IMG/VR virus record: IMGVR_UViG_3300044707_000492
Span: 1-43,940 of that record
Reading direction: 5' to 3' (one strand)
Length of the DNA stretch: 43,940 nt
DNA from: a virus
The first letter of the stretch is position 1; every line of letters starts with the position of its first letter. Shown piece by piece: positions 1 through 5,978 of this stretch. The notes under the pieces were generated by a model. It was not told the origin of the DNA and ran no database searches. It worked only from the letters and a program-made list of their open reading frames with translations. The position numbers and the translations under genes were made by a program.

Positions 1-45
1 CAGTCGTTGGCATCGCATTGTCGTTGAGCATGAAGGGCAGACCGA

Positions 46-294
46 ATGAGGGACCCTATCAACCCTGACCACTACAACAATCACCCTTCCGGCATAGAGT
101 GCATTCAAATCACTGAACACTTCAATTTCTGCCGTGGGAACGCTATCAAATACATTTGGCGGGCGGGTGAAAAGGGCGATGCTATCGAGGATCTTCGCAA
201 GGCACGCTGGTACGTTGACCGTGAGATTCAGCGATTAGAAGGGCAGCAGGATGCCGCTTTACGAGAGTCAAGAGGACAGGGAAACAGAGCATAA
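46..294 (+). CDS. DUF3310 family small protein
   Basis: An 82-aa protein. Residues 8-66 fit the phage DUF3310 domain: an HY near the N-terminus, IECIQITEHF, then FCRGNAIKYIWRAGEKGD, EDL and a KARWYVDREI helix. Family members occur in many phage early regions and are related to the T7 gp1.7 nucleotide kinase, but the biochemical role in most phages is not settled. The ATG at 46 follows an AAGGG ribosome-binding site. The last 44 nt overlap the next gene, so the two are probably co-translated. Family assignment is confident; activity is not. Confidence 0.85.
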   Translation: MRDPINPDHYNNHPSGIECIQITEHFNFCRGNAIKYIWRAGEKGDAIEDLRKARWYVDREIQRLEGQQDAALRESRGQGNRA

Positions 295-715
295 AATTGC
301 CTGTTTTTTGGAGTCTAAGCTAAAAGCAAGGGCTATTCCGTCTGGTGACCTTGCCGGGTTTGACCTTGGGCTTTATCGAGTAGATTCAAAAACGCTTGAA
401 ATCAAGCTGTTTGCCGTTGTTGAAATCAAAAGCAGACGAGAGTTTGCCAAGTACGACACTTATAAGATAGCAAGATACAAGTTTCTGAACCTTCTTTCTT
501 TTTTATCCAGAGGCGTTAGAGCCTATCTGGTCGTGCATGAGGATAGCACGGGCGACGTCTGGGTGGCGAGCGTGAGGAAATCAATAGAGATTGGCGTTGA
601 TCGCTTTTGGGGCCGGGATGATCGCCCAAACGACAAAACCAGCAAGGGCGAAACGTCAATTATCCGAAAGGATGCTTTTAGGCTTTTAGGAAATGTCCTG
701 ACCGAATTACAATGA
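251..715 (+). CDS. PD-(D/E)XK nuclease-like protein
   Basis: A 154-aa protein. It has an early helix with paired Glu (TEHKIACFLESKL), an Asp-rich strand (AGFDLGLYRVD) and then FAVVEIKSRREF, which matches the D...(E)xK core of PD-(D/E)XK folds. Such small phage proteins are VRR-NUC or resolvase-like nucleases, or catalytically altered relatives. The function here is inferred only from this motif arrangement. The ATG at 251 lies inside the DUF3310 gene, consistent with coupling. It could also be a non-catalytic member. Confidence 0.55.
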   Translation: MPLYESQEDRETEHKIACFLESKLKARAIPSGDLAGFDLGLYRVDSKTLEIKLFAVVEIKSRREFAKYDTYKIARYKFLNLLSFLSRGVRAYLVVHEDSTGDVWVASVRKSIEIGVDRFWGRDDRPNDKTSKGETSIIRKDAFRLLGNVLTELQ

Positions 716-760
716 CCATGTTCGGCATCGAGGGGAACACTAACACACAGGAGAAAAAAA

Positions 761-994
761 ATGGAGAAGGTTTACAATGTTTGGGTTGCTTCAAACGCCT
801 ATGGTGGCCGAGAGGATCACTGTGGATTTGTTCGTGCTTTTGATGAAAAAGAAGCGTTAGAACAGGCACGAATCCATTTTAAGGATTGCATTAGAACTTC
901 TTTAAAAGACAAAAACGCTGAACTGGATCACCTTTATGTTGATGAGTGGGTGGCTGTTGATGACGACGATCATCCGCCACAAACTGCAAATTGA
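761..994 (+). CDS. Small acidic hypothetical protein
   Basis: A 77-aa protein of unknown function. It begins with a predicted beta strand (VYNVWVASNAYGG), then a helix (EKEALEQARIHFKD), and ends in an Asp-rich tail (VDDDDH). The strand-helix pattern resembles small phage early proteins acting on host targets, but no family was recognised. The ATG follows ACACAGGAG, a recurring ribosome-binding sequence in this arm. The gene stop (992-994) sits immediately before the first copy of the intergenic repeat module. Confidence 0.7.
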   Translation: MEKVYNVWVASNAYGGREDHCGFVRAFDEKEALEQARIHFKDCIRTSLKDKNAELDHLYVDEWVAVDDDDHPPQTAN

Positions 995-995
995 A

Positions 996-1029
996 CCGTC
1001 CTGAGCCGGTTTCAATATCATTGTCGGTC
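996..1029 (+). repeat. Intergenic repeat module, copy A
   Basis: Core CCGTCCTGA - GCCGG - TTTCAA - TATCA - TTGTCGGT, between the genes ending at 994 and starting at 1064. ACACAGGAG follows before the next ATG. Confidence 0.75.
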
Positions 1030-1063
1030 AACCAATCACAAGTCACACAGGAGAAGGAGAGTC

Positions 1064-1390
1064 ATGTATAAAATCGAGCTTCCAACAGCGGGTATCGGCG
1101 ATAAACTCAAGATTGTCGATCTTGCCGACCTTAAACCGCACCATTCCAAGATCGGTTCTCAGAATGCCGGTATCGTCATCCTTTGCGTTTCGGAAAACCT
1201 TTGGTACAAGGCTTTCACCGCAAAAGATGCTTGGGTGAAGTGTGGCAAGCCAAAGAAAGCTGTTTTTTACGCTATCTGGGCGGCCATTACGCTGGATAAC
1301 CATTGCAACTTCATTCTAAACGAGAAGTATTTCCCAAGGTTTACGTGCAATATCGACGATCTGATCGAAGTCATGGGCCACATTGGCTGA
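1064..1390 (+). CDS. Hypothetical early protein
   Basis: A 108-aa protein with no family recognised. It is mixed alpha/beta with several aromatic residues (ENLWYKAF, YAIWAAITLDNHCNF) and no signal peptide or membrane segment. The ATG follows ACACAGGAGAAGGAGAG, a strong ribosome-binding site. Copies of the intergenic module flank it on both sides, so it belongs to the same modular early operon. The stop (TGA, 1388-1390) precedes module copy B by one base. Confidence 0.7.
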   Translation: MYKIELPTAGIGDKLKIVDLADLKPHHSKIGSQNAGIVILCVSENLWYKAFTAKDAWVKCGKPKKAVFYAIWAAITLDNHCNFILNEKYFPRFTCNIDDLIEVMGHIG

Positions 1391-1391
1391 A

Positions 1392-1430
1392 CCGTCCCGG
1401 CCCAGTTCCAAGTGAGTCGTTAGCATCGGT
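1392..1430 (+). repeat. Intergenic repeat module, copy B
   Basis: CCGTCCCGGCCCAGTTCCAA followed by a variant half, GTGAGTCGTTAGCATCGGT. This GTCGTTRGCATCG variant also appears at bases 3-15 of the window. Confidence 0.7.
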
Positions 1431-1467
1431 ACTGAACACTATCACCAACAGCACAGGGGTATCAATA

Positions 1468-1803
1468 ATGGCAACAGCAGGAGTCAGCGTAAATCTTTCA
1501 GCTTTCAGCCTTAAAGAGCTTTTGGTTGAGTATGACCGGCAGATTGCATTGGTCTATCGTCACTACCCGGAAAATCGCAACCCAGAAGCTCGTGAGCTTC
1601 TCCTTCAGGTCGAGCGTGAGATTGTGGCACGTTGCCAGACACACTACGACCCGCCGCAGTCGCTGGCCATGCCCGTTGATTACGGCGTCCACGTTTACAC
1701 GATTGACTTCCGCCAGAAGAGCGTGACCCGCTCGCTGGCCGACTCAACGCTTGAGAATCTTGATGACAACTCGAAAGCGGCTGGATTGTACTGTCCTGAG
1801 TGA
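1468..1803 (+). CDS. Hypothetical early protein
   Basis: A 111-aa protein of unknown function. The upstream open frame is longer, but the ATG at 1468 is the only start preceded by a ribosome-binding site (CACAGGGG) and it lies after module copy B. The sequence has a helical N-terminal half (LKELLVEYDRQIALVYRHY, EARELLLQVEREIVARC) and a shorter C-terminal part. The stop codon (1801-1803) is inside module copy C, so the last residues are repeat-encoded. Confidence 0.7.
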   Translation: MATAGVSVNLSAFSLKELLVEYDRQIALVYRHYPENRNPEARELLLQVEREIVARCQTHYDPPQSLAMPVDYGVHVYTIDFRQKSVTRSLADSTLENLDDNSKAAGLYCPE

Positions 1804-1824
1804 GTTCCAATGCCGGTGTCGATC
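1791..1824 (+). repeat. Intergenic repeat module, copy C
   Basis: CTGTCCTGAG - TGAG - TTCCAA - TGCC - GGTGTCGAT. It carries the stop of the upstream gene and is followed by a terminator-like hairpin rather than directly by the ribosome-binding site. Confidence 0.75.
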
Positions 1825-1829
1825 AGTCA

Positions 1830-1863
1830 GCCCGGTTGACGCCGGGCGTTTCTTTTCTCTTTT
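1830..1863 (+). terminator. Probable intrinsic terminator or attenuator
   Basis: GCCCGG (1830-1835), loop TTGACG, CCGGGC (1842-1847), followed by the pyrimidine run GTTTCTTTTCTCTTTT. A GC-only stem plus U-rich tail is the intrinsic terminator pattern, although the tail is interrupted by C. It lies within the operon before the gene at 1877, so it may only reduce transcription downstream. Confidence 0.6.
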
Positions 1864-1876
1864 CAGGGGCGATAGC

Positions 1877-2104
1877 ATGAGAGTCAGCGAGCTTAAGCGT
1901 CTGCACGAACAGCACAATCCGCAGTCACACTTCTTTTCCCGCAATACCATGAAGTTTTGCGGCGACACGATGGCAAGTTATGGCCTTTCAGATGGCGGCG
2001 ACGTATGGGTATTGCGGAGGTTGAGAAAGTCACCTAAAGGGTTCCTGCCAAAAGCTTGGATCTTCTCTAAAGAGACTTTTGCCTTGATTCACCGTCCCGG
2101 CTGA
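1877..2104 (+). CDS. Small phage protein with FFSRNTMKFCGDTM motif
   Basis: A 75-aa protein. The central motif (HFFSRNTMKFCGDTMASYG) matches a short family I recall from diverse phages and prophages, where the motif is F-F-x-R-x-T-M-x-F-F-G-D-T-M. Its function is not known. The C-terminal part (VWVLRRLRKSPKG) is basic. The ATG at 1877 follows CAGGGG and overlaps by four bases (ATGA) the end of a leader frame that opens in module copy C. The last residues (HRPG) and the stop are encoded by module copy D. Confidence 0.75.
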   Translation: MRVSELKRLHEQHNPQSHFFSRNTMKFCGDTMASYGLSDGGDVWVLRRLRKSPKGFLPKAWIFSKETFALIHRPG

Positions 2105-2124
2105 GTTCCAAGAGCGGTGTCGGT
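2092..2124 (+). repeat. Intergenic repeat module, copy D
   Basis: CCGTCCCGGCTGAG - TTCCAAGAGC - GGTGTCGGT, followed by four tandem ATCA-type steps and CAGGAG. It encodes the C-terminus and stop of the gene ending at 2104. Confidence 0.8.
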
Positions 2125-2159
2125 TCGATCAATCAATCAATCACAATCAGGAGCATTAC

Positions 2160-2372
2160 ATGAACTCAGCATATTGGGACGAAAAGCGGAAAAACGCTGA
2201 TAGTCTTGGCAACATCCTTTTCAAAGGCTTTCGCAAGGTAATTACCGGCGGCGAGATTCGTTATTACAAGACTCCAAGCCTTTATGCGATTGTCACGCTG
2301 CATGAGCGCGTCTTATGGTTCAGGTCAACGCCTGACGGTGATTTTGCACTCGGTTCAAAACAACCGTCCTGA
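2160..2372 (+). CDS. Small hypothetical protein
   Basis: A 70-aa protein, not recognised. It starts with a charged helix (YWDEKRKNADSLGNILFKGF) and continues as alternating strands (GGEIRYYKTPSLYAIVTLHERVLWF). This is compatible with a small beta-sheet domain. The ribosome-binding site is CAGGAG. The gene ends QPS-stop, with the Pro-Ser-stop encoded by module copy E. Confidence 0.65.
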   Translation: MNSAYWDEKRKNADSLGNILFKGFRKVITGGEIRYYKTPSLYAIVTLHERVLWFRSTPDGDFALGSKQPS

Positions 2373-2396
2373 ACCACTTTCAATGGCGGTGTCGGT
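2364..2396 (+). repeat. Intergenic repeat module, copy E
   Basis: CCGTCCTGA - ACCAC - TTTCAA - TGGC - GGTGTCGGT, followed by TACAGGAG before the ATG at 2432. Confidence 0.8.
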
Positions 2397-2431
2397 ACTG
2401 AGCAGCATCACAACAATTACAGGAGCAATCG

Positions 2432-2782
2432 ATGAGCAATTCAGAACAACAGGCCAGAGCGTACATGGACACGATTATCGAGATGGCTGAACTTGATTAT
2501 GACGAGTATTTTGAGCGTGCCCATGAGATGCCGCTTGAGGTCTGTCATCGGTCAGATTGGCAATCAGTGTCGTGCCAGCTATATCCTTCAGAATTTTTAA
2601 TCCTTTTAAGCACTGGCGGGCCTGCCGTGCGGATTACGGGTGATCTTGACCGTGGAACGCCCATAAATGCCCGTCTGGAGCATCAGGACTGGGGGACTGG
2701 CTGGACGCCGCTTTTCCTTTCAGATGACGAGCAGGAGCATTTACGGCGGTTCTGCGACGTTTTCTGTTTTGAGATGTCCTGA
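2432..2782 (+). CDS. Hypothetical acidic protein
   Basis: A 116-aa protein of unknown function. The N-terminal half is helical and acidic (AYMDTIIEMAELDYDEYFERA). The C-terminal half looks beta-rich with a final helix (DDEQEHLRRFCDVFCFEM). No nucleic-acid or metal motif is evident. The start follows TACAGGAGC. The end (EMS-stop) lies in module copy F. Confidence 0.65.
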   Translation: MSNSEQQARAYMDTIIEMAELDYDEYFERAHEMPLEVCHRSDWQSVSCQLYPSEFLILLSTGGPAVRITGDLDRGTPINARLEHQDWGTGWTPLFLSDDEQEHLRRFCDVFCFEMS

Positions 2783-2806
2783 ATGAGTTCCAAGAGCGGT
2801 GTCGGT
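2776..2806 (+). repeat. Intergenic repeat module, copy F
   Basis: GTCCTGA - ATGAG - TTCCAAGAGC - GGTGTCGGT. The TGA is the upstream stop. The adjoining ATG (2783) opens a frame continuous with the next gene. Confidence 0.85.
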
Positions 2807-2833
2807 TCAACAGTTCACAATCAGGAGAAAGAT

Positions 2834-3001
2834 ATGAAGATCACGGTAACTTGGCAGCACGCCAGAGCAGTTTTGGGATATGCGGGCTATAGGGAAGCAA
2901 AAGCCGGTTATTTGCCGGGACGTAAAGTTGGCAAGATGTGGCGAGTGTACCGCTATTGTCAGGGATGTTGGTGGTACACGGAATCTGAGTACAGATATTG
3001 A
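2834..3001 (+). CDS. Small aromatic/basic protein
   Basis: A 55-aa protein of unknown function. It is rich in Tyr, Trp, Arg and Gly (GYAGYREAKAGYLPGRKVG, CQGCWWYTESEYRY), with a single CxxC that could bind metal only together with another chain. The ATG at 2834 follows CAGGAG. An in-frame upstream ATG at 2783, inside module copy F, would add a 17-residue MSSKSGVGS-type leader but has no ribosome-binding site. Confidence 0.6.
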   Translation: MKITVTWQHARAVLGYAGYREAKAGYLPGRKVGKMWRVYRYCQGCWWYTESEYRY

Positions 3002-3002
3002 C

Positions 3003-3034
3003 TGTCCTGAATGAGTTCCAATAGCGGTGTTGGT
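3003..3034 (+). repeat. Intergenic repeat module, copy G
   Basis: TGTCCTGA - ATGAG - TTCCAATAGC - GGTGTTGGT. Here the TGA is not the upstream stop (that gene ended at 3001), so the module follows the gene end. Confidence 0.8.
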
Positions 3035-3060
3035 TCAACAATCACAATAGGAGCGAACAG

Positions 3061-3363
3061 ATGACAAAGGTGATTTTCAGGAAATTCAAAAATGGTGAAA
3101 TAATTGCGATTTTTCCCTACGAAATAAGCAGTCCCGATCCGAGACACTGCCTTTCGTACATGAGCATAGGCCAGCACGGTTCATGTGATCCGCATATCTG
3201 TAGGGACATGACAACAAGGCCAGCGAGTCCAGAAGAATGGACTTCTCTTTTTGCTGAGCTTGTAAGCATAGGTTATGACGATTTACGGGTGATTCGTAAA
3301 GTGCCGAGAAATGCCATAAACTTGCGAATTTCCAAGTTGCAACAGCATTGCACAACGTCCTGA
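3061..3363 (+). CDS. Hypothetical early protein
   Basis: A 100-aa protein, not recognised. It opens with a strand pair (KVIFRKFKNGEIIAIFPYE), has a Cys/His-containing middle (SIGQHGSCDPHICRDM) and a helical end (EEWTSLFAELVSIGYDDLRVIRKV). A DPxxCLSYxxxGQH-type segment resembles small phage proteins of unknown function. The ribosome-binding site is ATAGGAG. The start overlaps (ATGA) the end of a short leader frame beginning in module copy G. Confidence 0.65.
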   Translation: MTKVIFRKFKNGEIIAIFPYEISSPDPRHCLSYMSIGQHGSCDPHICRDMTTRPASPEEWTSLFAELVSIGYDDLRVIRKVPRNAINLRISKLQQHCTTS

Positions 3364-3387
3364 ATGAGTTCCAAGAGCGGTGTCGGT
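3357..3387 (+). repeat. Intergenic repeat module, copy H
   Basis: GTCCTGA - ATGAG - TTCCAAGAGC - GGTGTCGGT, identical to copy F through the core. An in-frame ATG at 3364 leads into the next gene. Confidence 0.85.
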
Positions 3388-3423
3388 TCGGTCAATCAAT
3401 CAATCACTACTAGGAGCGGAAAC

Positions 3424-4032
3424 ATGAGCGTAGAAGCAGTCGAGAAGTTTGAAGTTAATGGGTATTCAGTCAGTATCTACAATGATGATTCAGCCGATTC
3501 ACCACGGGAGTGGGATAATGTAGGCACAATGCAGTCTTTTGAGAGTCGTTTTGGGCCTAACGAGTTGTCGTGCTACGGCTATGAGTTCAATCAGCTTGTA
3601 GTGGAACTTGCCGATAAAGGGGCTAATTTCAAGACTCATACAGATGACATACCAGACGAGCATATCTGGCGAGCATTTCGGAAGCATTGGATAGTTCTTC
3701 CTTTTTGGCGCAGCTACTACGGCGACTATACGGTCGATAAGGCTGAACTTGACCAGTCAGATGATGGTTGTGACGGTGTGATTTTCATGGCCGTTTCGGA
3801 TATGAAAAAGCATGGTTTTACAGATAGGGAACATGCTATTGAGTGCCTAGTGGGCGAAGTAGAAACATACGGCCAGTATGCCAGTGGCGACGTGTACGGC
3901 TTTGTCATCGAAGATGAACATGGCGAGCATATTGACTCCTGTTGGGGCTTTTACGGGCTGGAATACTGCATTAGCGAAGCTAAAGGAATAGCTTCCCGGC
4001 TGGATTGCAAGAGCGGTGTCGGTACTGAATGA
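3424..4032 (+). CDS. Conserved phage protein with SPREWDNxGTM motif
   Basis: A 202-aa protein, the largest of this arm. The segment DSPREWDNVGTMQSF near residue 25 and the later YASGDVYGFVIEDE match a phage/prophage protein family I recall only by motif; its function is unknown. The start at 3424 follows TAGGAG. The end reads through module copy I, so the last nine residues (CKSGVGTE) are repeat-encoded in a frame different from the usual stop. The protein is acidic and has no membrane segment. Confidence 0.75.
   Translation: MSVEAVEKFEVNGYSVSIYNDDSADSPREWDNVGTMQSFESRFGPNELSCYGYEFNQLVVELADKGANFKTHTDDIPDEHIWRAFRKHWIVLPFWRSYYGDYTVDKAELDQSDDGCDGVIFMAVSDMKKHGFTDREHAIECLVGEVETYGQYASGDVYGFVIEDEHGEHIDSCWGFYGLEYCISEAKGIASRLDCKSGVGTE
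4006..4027 (+). repeat. Intergenic repeat module, copy I (truncated)
   Basis: TTGCAAGAGC - GGTGTCGGTACTG. It lacks the CCTGA half, and the upstream gene reads through it to a TGA at 4030. Confidence 0.75.
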
Positions 4033-4060
4033 CAGCACGGTAAACACTGGAGAGAACGCT

Positions 4061-4387
4061 ATGAGAACGATACGGGTATATGAAGAGATTATCACTCATG
4101 AGTCGGCTGAAAATGGGGACTATGAATCAAGCGAACTCTATCGTGAGATAGAGATTGATTCAGAAGAGGATTGCGTCTTTGAAGCTAGACGGGAGATAGA
4201 GTCGTTCGGTCACGTTGAACCTTCTTCTTTTCCTTTTTGCGTCGGTTCATGGTATCGGACAACAGACGCAGATGTGGATTATTTAACAAATGATCGTGCG
4301 TATTACACGATCCATCTTGATGGATTCACGGATGAGGAGGAGGAGTCGATTTACGATCTGCTGAAAGCAGATAGATATGTGTCCTGA
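4061..4387 (+). CDS. Acidic hypothetical protein
   Basis: A 108-aa, strongly acidic protein of unknown function (EITTHES-type N-terminus, YREIEIDSEEDCVFEARREIE, TDEEEESIYDLL). It could be a DNA mimic or an inhibitor of a host enzyme, but nothing beyond charge supports that. The start follows TGGAGAG. The end (YVS-stop) lies in module copy J. Confidence 0.65.
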   Translation: MRTIRVYEEIITHESAENGDYESSELYREIEIDSEEDCVFEARREIESFGHVEPSSFPFCVGSWYRTTDADVDYLTNDRAYYTIHLDGFTDEEEESIYDLLKADRYVS

Positions 4388-4411
4388 ATCGCTTTCAATG
4401 TCGGTGTCGGT
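4381..4411 (+). repeat. Intergenic repeat module, copy J
   Basis: GTCCTGA - ATCGC - TTTCAATGTC - GGTGTCGGT. The ATG at 4398 inside it is in frame with the gene at 4449. Confidence 0.8.
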
Positions 4412-4448
4412 ACTGATCGTAGCCACAACTAACACAACGGAGATTGAT

Positions 4449-4799
4449 ATGAGACAAGTATCTAAGACGGTTATCACTGCATTTTTGAAGGGCGAAAACA
4501 AGACTGTAGGTAATACCAAAACGGACGGTAATGCTCTTTTTCTGCACGGAAATATGATTGCATTAAAGGATGATTGTTTTTTGCGTATTTCCTTTTGCGG
4601 CTGGAATACAGTCACTACACGGGATAGACTTAATTCTCTTCTTTTTTTAGCTCCTGAATATGGCTATCAAATGGATATTACAGGGGTATGTCAGCGTGAT
4701 TTCACGCCCTGTCTGTTTATGGCAAGCGGTAGTATCCGGGAAGTTGACGATATTGGGTATTACGACGCCGCCACCCTAAAGGGTGTATTGGTGTCCTGA
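4449..4799 (+). CDS. Hypothetical early protein
   Basis: A 116-aa protein of unknown function. It appears to be an all-beta or alpha/beta domain (GNTKTDGNALFLHGNMIAL, CFLRISFCGWNTVTTRDRLN) ending in a strand-rich tail. The N-terminal half (FLKGENKTVGNTKTDG) resembles phage proteins annotated only as hypothetical. The ribosome-binding site is ACGGAG. The end (LVS-stop) is encoded in module copy K. Confidence 0.65.
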   Translation: MRQVSKTVITAFLKGENKTVGNTKTDGNALFLHGNMIALKDDCFLRISFCGWNTVTTRDRLNSLLFLAPEYGYQMDITGVCQRDFTPCLFMASGSIREVDDIGYYDAATLKGVLVS

Positions 4800-4823
4800 G
4801 CGGCTTTCAAGAGCGGTGTCGGT
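4793..4823 (+). repeat. Intergenic repeat module, copy K
   Basis: GTCCTGA - GCGGC - TTTCAAGAGC - GGTGTCGGT. Its GCGGCTTTCA stretch also appears across the junction of the window ends. Confidence 0.8.
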
Positions 4824-4867
4824 TATGTTGACCGGCACCACTCAAAACTCAACATAAGGAATAATCG

Positions 4868-5116
4868 ATGGATATTGACAGAGTTATTGAAGCATTGATG
4901 GATATGGCGGATTGTGATGAGTTTTCAGCAGCAGAAGCAGTGCATACATATTGCACGTTGAATCATGATGGACAATTTAGCAAGCTGTATGCTTTATTGA
5001 GTCAGTCACAATTCAATCCGGGCCCATTATGGCGAGAAAGTGACGTTGAAGAATATCTAATTGACTTGGTTCCTGCTGCAATTTCAGCAGCAGAGAAAGA
5101 AGAGGAAGTGTCCTGA
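4868..5116 (+). CDS. Small helical hypothetical protein
   Basis: An 82-aa, acidic and mostly helical protein (DIDRVIEALMDMADCDEFSA, SDVEEYLIDLVPAAISAAEKE). No family recognised. Base composition is more AT-rich than upstream, as in the next three genes. The start follows ATAAGGA. It ends EEVS-stop within module copy L. Confidence 0.65.
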   Translation: MDIDRVIEALMDMADCDEFSAAEAVHTYCTLNHDGQFSKLYALLSQSQFNPGPLWRESDVEEYLIDLVPAAISAAEKEEEVS

Positions 5117-5141
5117 ATGACTTTCAAGGGCATTGTTCGGT
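5110..5141 (+). repeat. Intergenic repeat module, copy L (diverged)
   Basis: TGTCCTGA - ATGAC - TTTCAAGGGC - ATTGTTCGGT, then ATCAATC steps and AAAGGA. Confidence 0.7.
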
Positions 5142-5168
5142 CAATCAATCACAATGAAAGGATTAGGT

Positions 5169-5546
5169 ATGCTCAATTGCAATATGAATCAGAAAACAGG
5201 CATCCGGTACGGTGTCATTCATCAAAAACATGTTTTACAAGCATGGTGTGATAGTTCGGAACCGGAATATCCAGAATGTGAATGTGATGATTTTAGTGAG
5301 TGTGAACCAATCGGTTTTAACTATAGTTCCGATGGTTATAAGTGTAGTGCTGATGAACATGGTGATATTTTCATTATTAAATCTCCATATTACACTTTGT
5401 CCGAATTATGCTCTCCTTGCGCTCCAAATGCTGGATATATTATTAATTCGGGAGATTACAAAACATATTGTTTTGGGCATGATTGGTTTGAAGGTGGAAA
5501 AGCACCTTACCCAGTTTATTCTGTTGAAACAAACCAATTAATCTGA
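5169..5546 (+). CDS. Conserved Cys-rich phage protein (GIRYGVI...SPYYT family)
   Basis: A 125-aa protein. The segments NQKTGIRYGVI near the N-terminus, SPYYTLSELCSPCAPNAG in the middle and YCFGHDWFEGGKAPYPVY at the end match a phage protein family I recall from many siphophages with no assigned function. About nine cysteines, including CxC and CxxC pairs, suggest metal binding. The ATG at 5169 is chosen because AAAGGA lies six bases upstream; ATGs at 5133 and 5154 lack a good site. The gene is strikingly AT-rich, suggesting separate acquisition. Confidence 0.75.
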   Translation: MLNCNMNQKTGIRYGVIHQKHVLQAWCDSSEPEYPECECDDFSECEPIGFNYSSDGYKCSADEHGDIFIIKSPYYTLSELCSPCAPNAGYIINSGDYKTYCFGHDWFEGGKAPYPVYSVETNQLI

Positions 5547-5640
5547 TTTTTCTTTTTTTTCTTTTTTTTTTCTTGTACCGTACACGTCTCATGCACGTAA
5601 GGCGCATATCACGCGTAATGCGCCTAGTGCATGCACGGTT
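5547..5640 (+). other. Polypyrimidine tract followed by long imperfect palindrome
   Basis: Bases 5547-5574 are almost pure T with three C. Then ACCGT (5577-5581) pairs with ACGGT (5635-5639). Inside, CATGCAC (5590-5596) and GGCGCAT (5601-5607) pair with GTGCATG (5627-5633) and ATGCGCC (5618-5624). The 10-nt loop contains ACGCGT. The T-run precedes the hairpin, so this is not a plus-strand terminator. It could be a single-strand origin, a cruciform or a protein site. Confidence 0.6.
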
Positions 5641-5666
5641 TCATTACACGAATTAATTTGAATCAA

Positions 5667-5707
5667 TCCTGATCTGATTCCAAGTAATTCATCGGTAATT
5701 TTGCCGA
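5667..5707 (+). repeat. Variant intergenic module M with hairpin
   Basis: CCTGATCTGATTCCAAGTAATT followed by TCGGTAA (5692-5698), TT, TTGCCGA (5701-5707): a 7-bp stem with one G-T wobble. The hairpin replaces the usual GGTGTCGGT. Confidence 0.55.
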
Positions 5708-5748
5708 TATTCCATATACTCAATCGGAAACAAGCAGGAGCGACAACC

Positions 5749-5949
5749 ATGTTAGGCAGTCTGAAAGATCGGTACACGTTCAAAGGGTATGAAATCAGTG
5801 TCTACAAAGACAATCATGATTATTCATTCCTTATAATTGACTCCAACCAAGATCTTTCACATTTCAAGCGTTACCTACAGTCATTTTATGAGTGTGCACT
5901 GTTGGCCGAATCTTGGATCGATCGGCAACTTGAATTAATCCCAGTCTAA
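5749..5949 (+). CDS. Small hypothetical protein
   Basis: A 66-aa protein, not recognised. It appears to be a beta hairpin (YTFKGYEISVYKD) followed by a helix (FKRYLQSFYECALLAESWID). The ATG at 5749 follows CAGGAG; the open frame extends upstream to 5701 without a site. It sits between two variant repeat modules. Its size and strand-helix layout resemble the next gene, but their sequences are not clearly related. Confidence 0.6.
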   Translation: MLGSLKDRYTFKGYEISVYKDNHDYSFLIIDSNQDLSHFKRYLQSFYECALLAESWIDRQLELIPV

Positions 5950-5978
5950 TTCCAAGTAATTTGCTGGCAACGTTGCCA
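5943..5978 (+). repeat. Variant intergenic module N with perfect palindrome
   Basis: AGTCTAATTCCAAGTAATTTGC followed by TGGCAACGTTGCCA (5965-5978), a perfect 14-bp palindrome at the position of the hairpin in module M. Confidence 0.55.

Noticed and set aside
2-49. Possible 3' end of an upstream gene (ending HEGQTE) overlapping the first ATG as ATGA
   Set aside because: The same bases resemble the intergenic module, and if the window is circular the frame meets a stop shortly upstream with no start codon.
996-5141. Regularly recurring repeats suggesting a CRISPR array
   Set aside because: Intervals are 200-600 bp and contain genes; repeats are imperfect, and no cas genes are present.
5547-5640. 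T-tract and hairpin as an intrinsic terminator
   Set aside because: On the plus strand the T-run precedes the hairpin; on the minus strand the hairpin is followed by A, not U.
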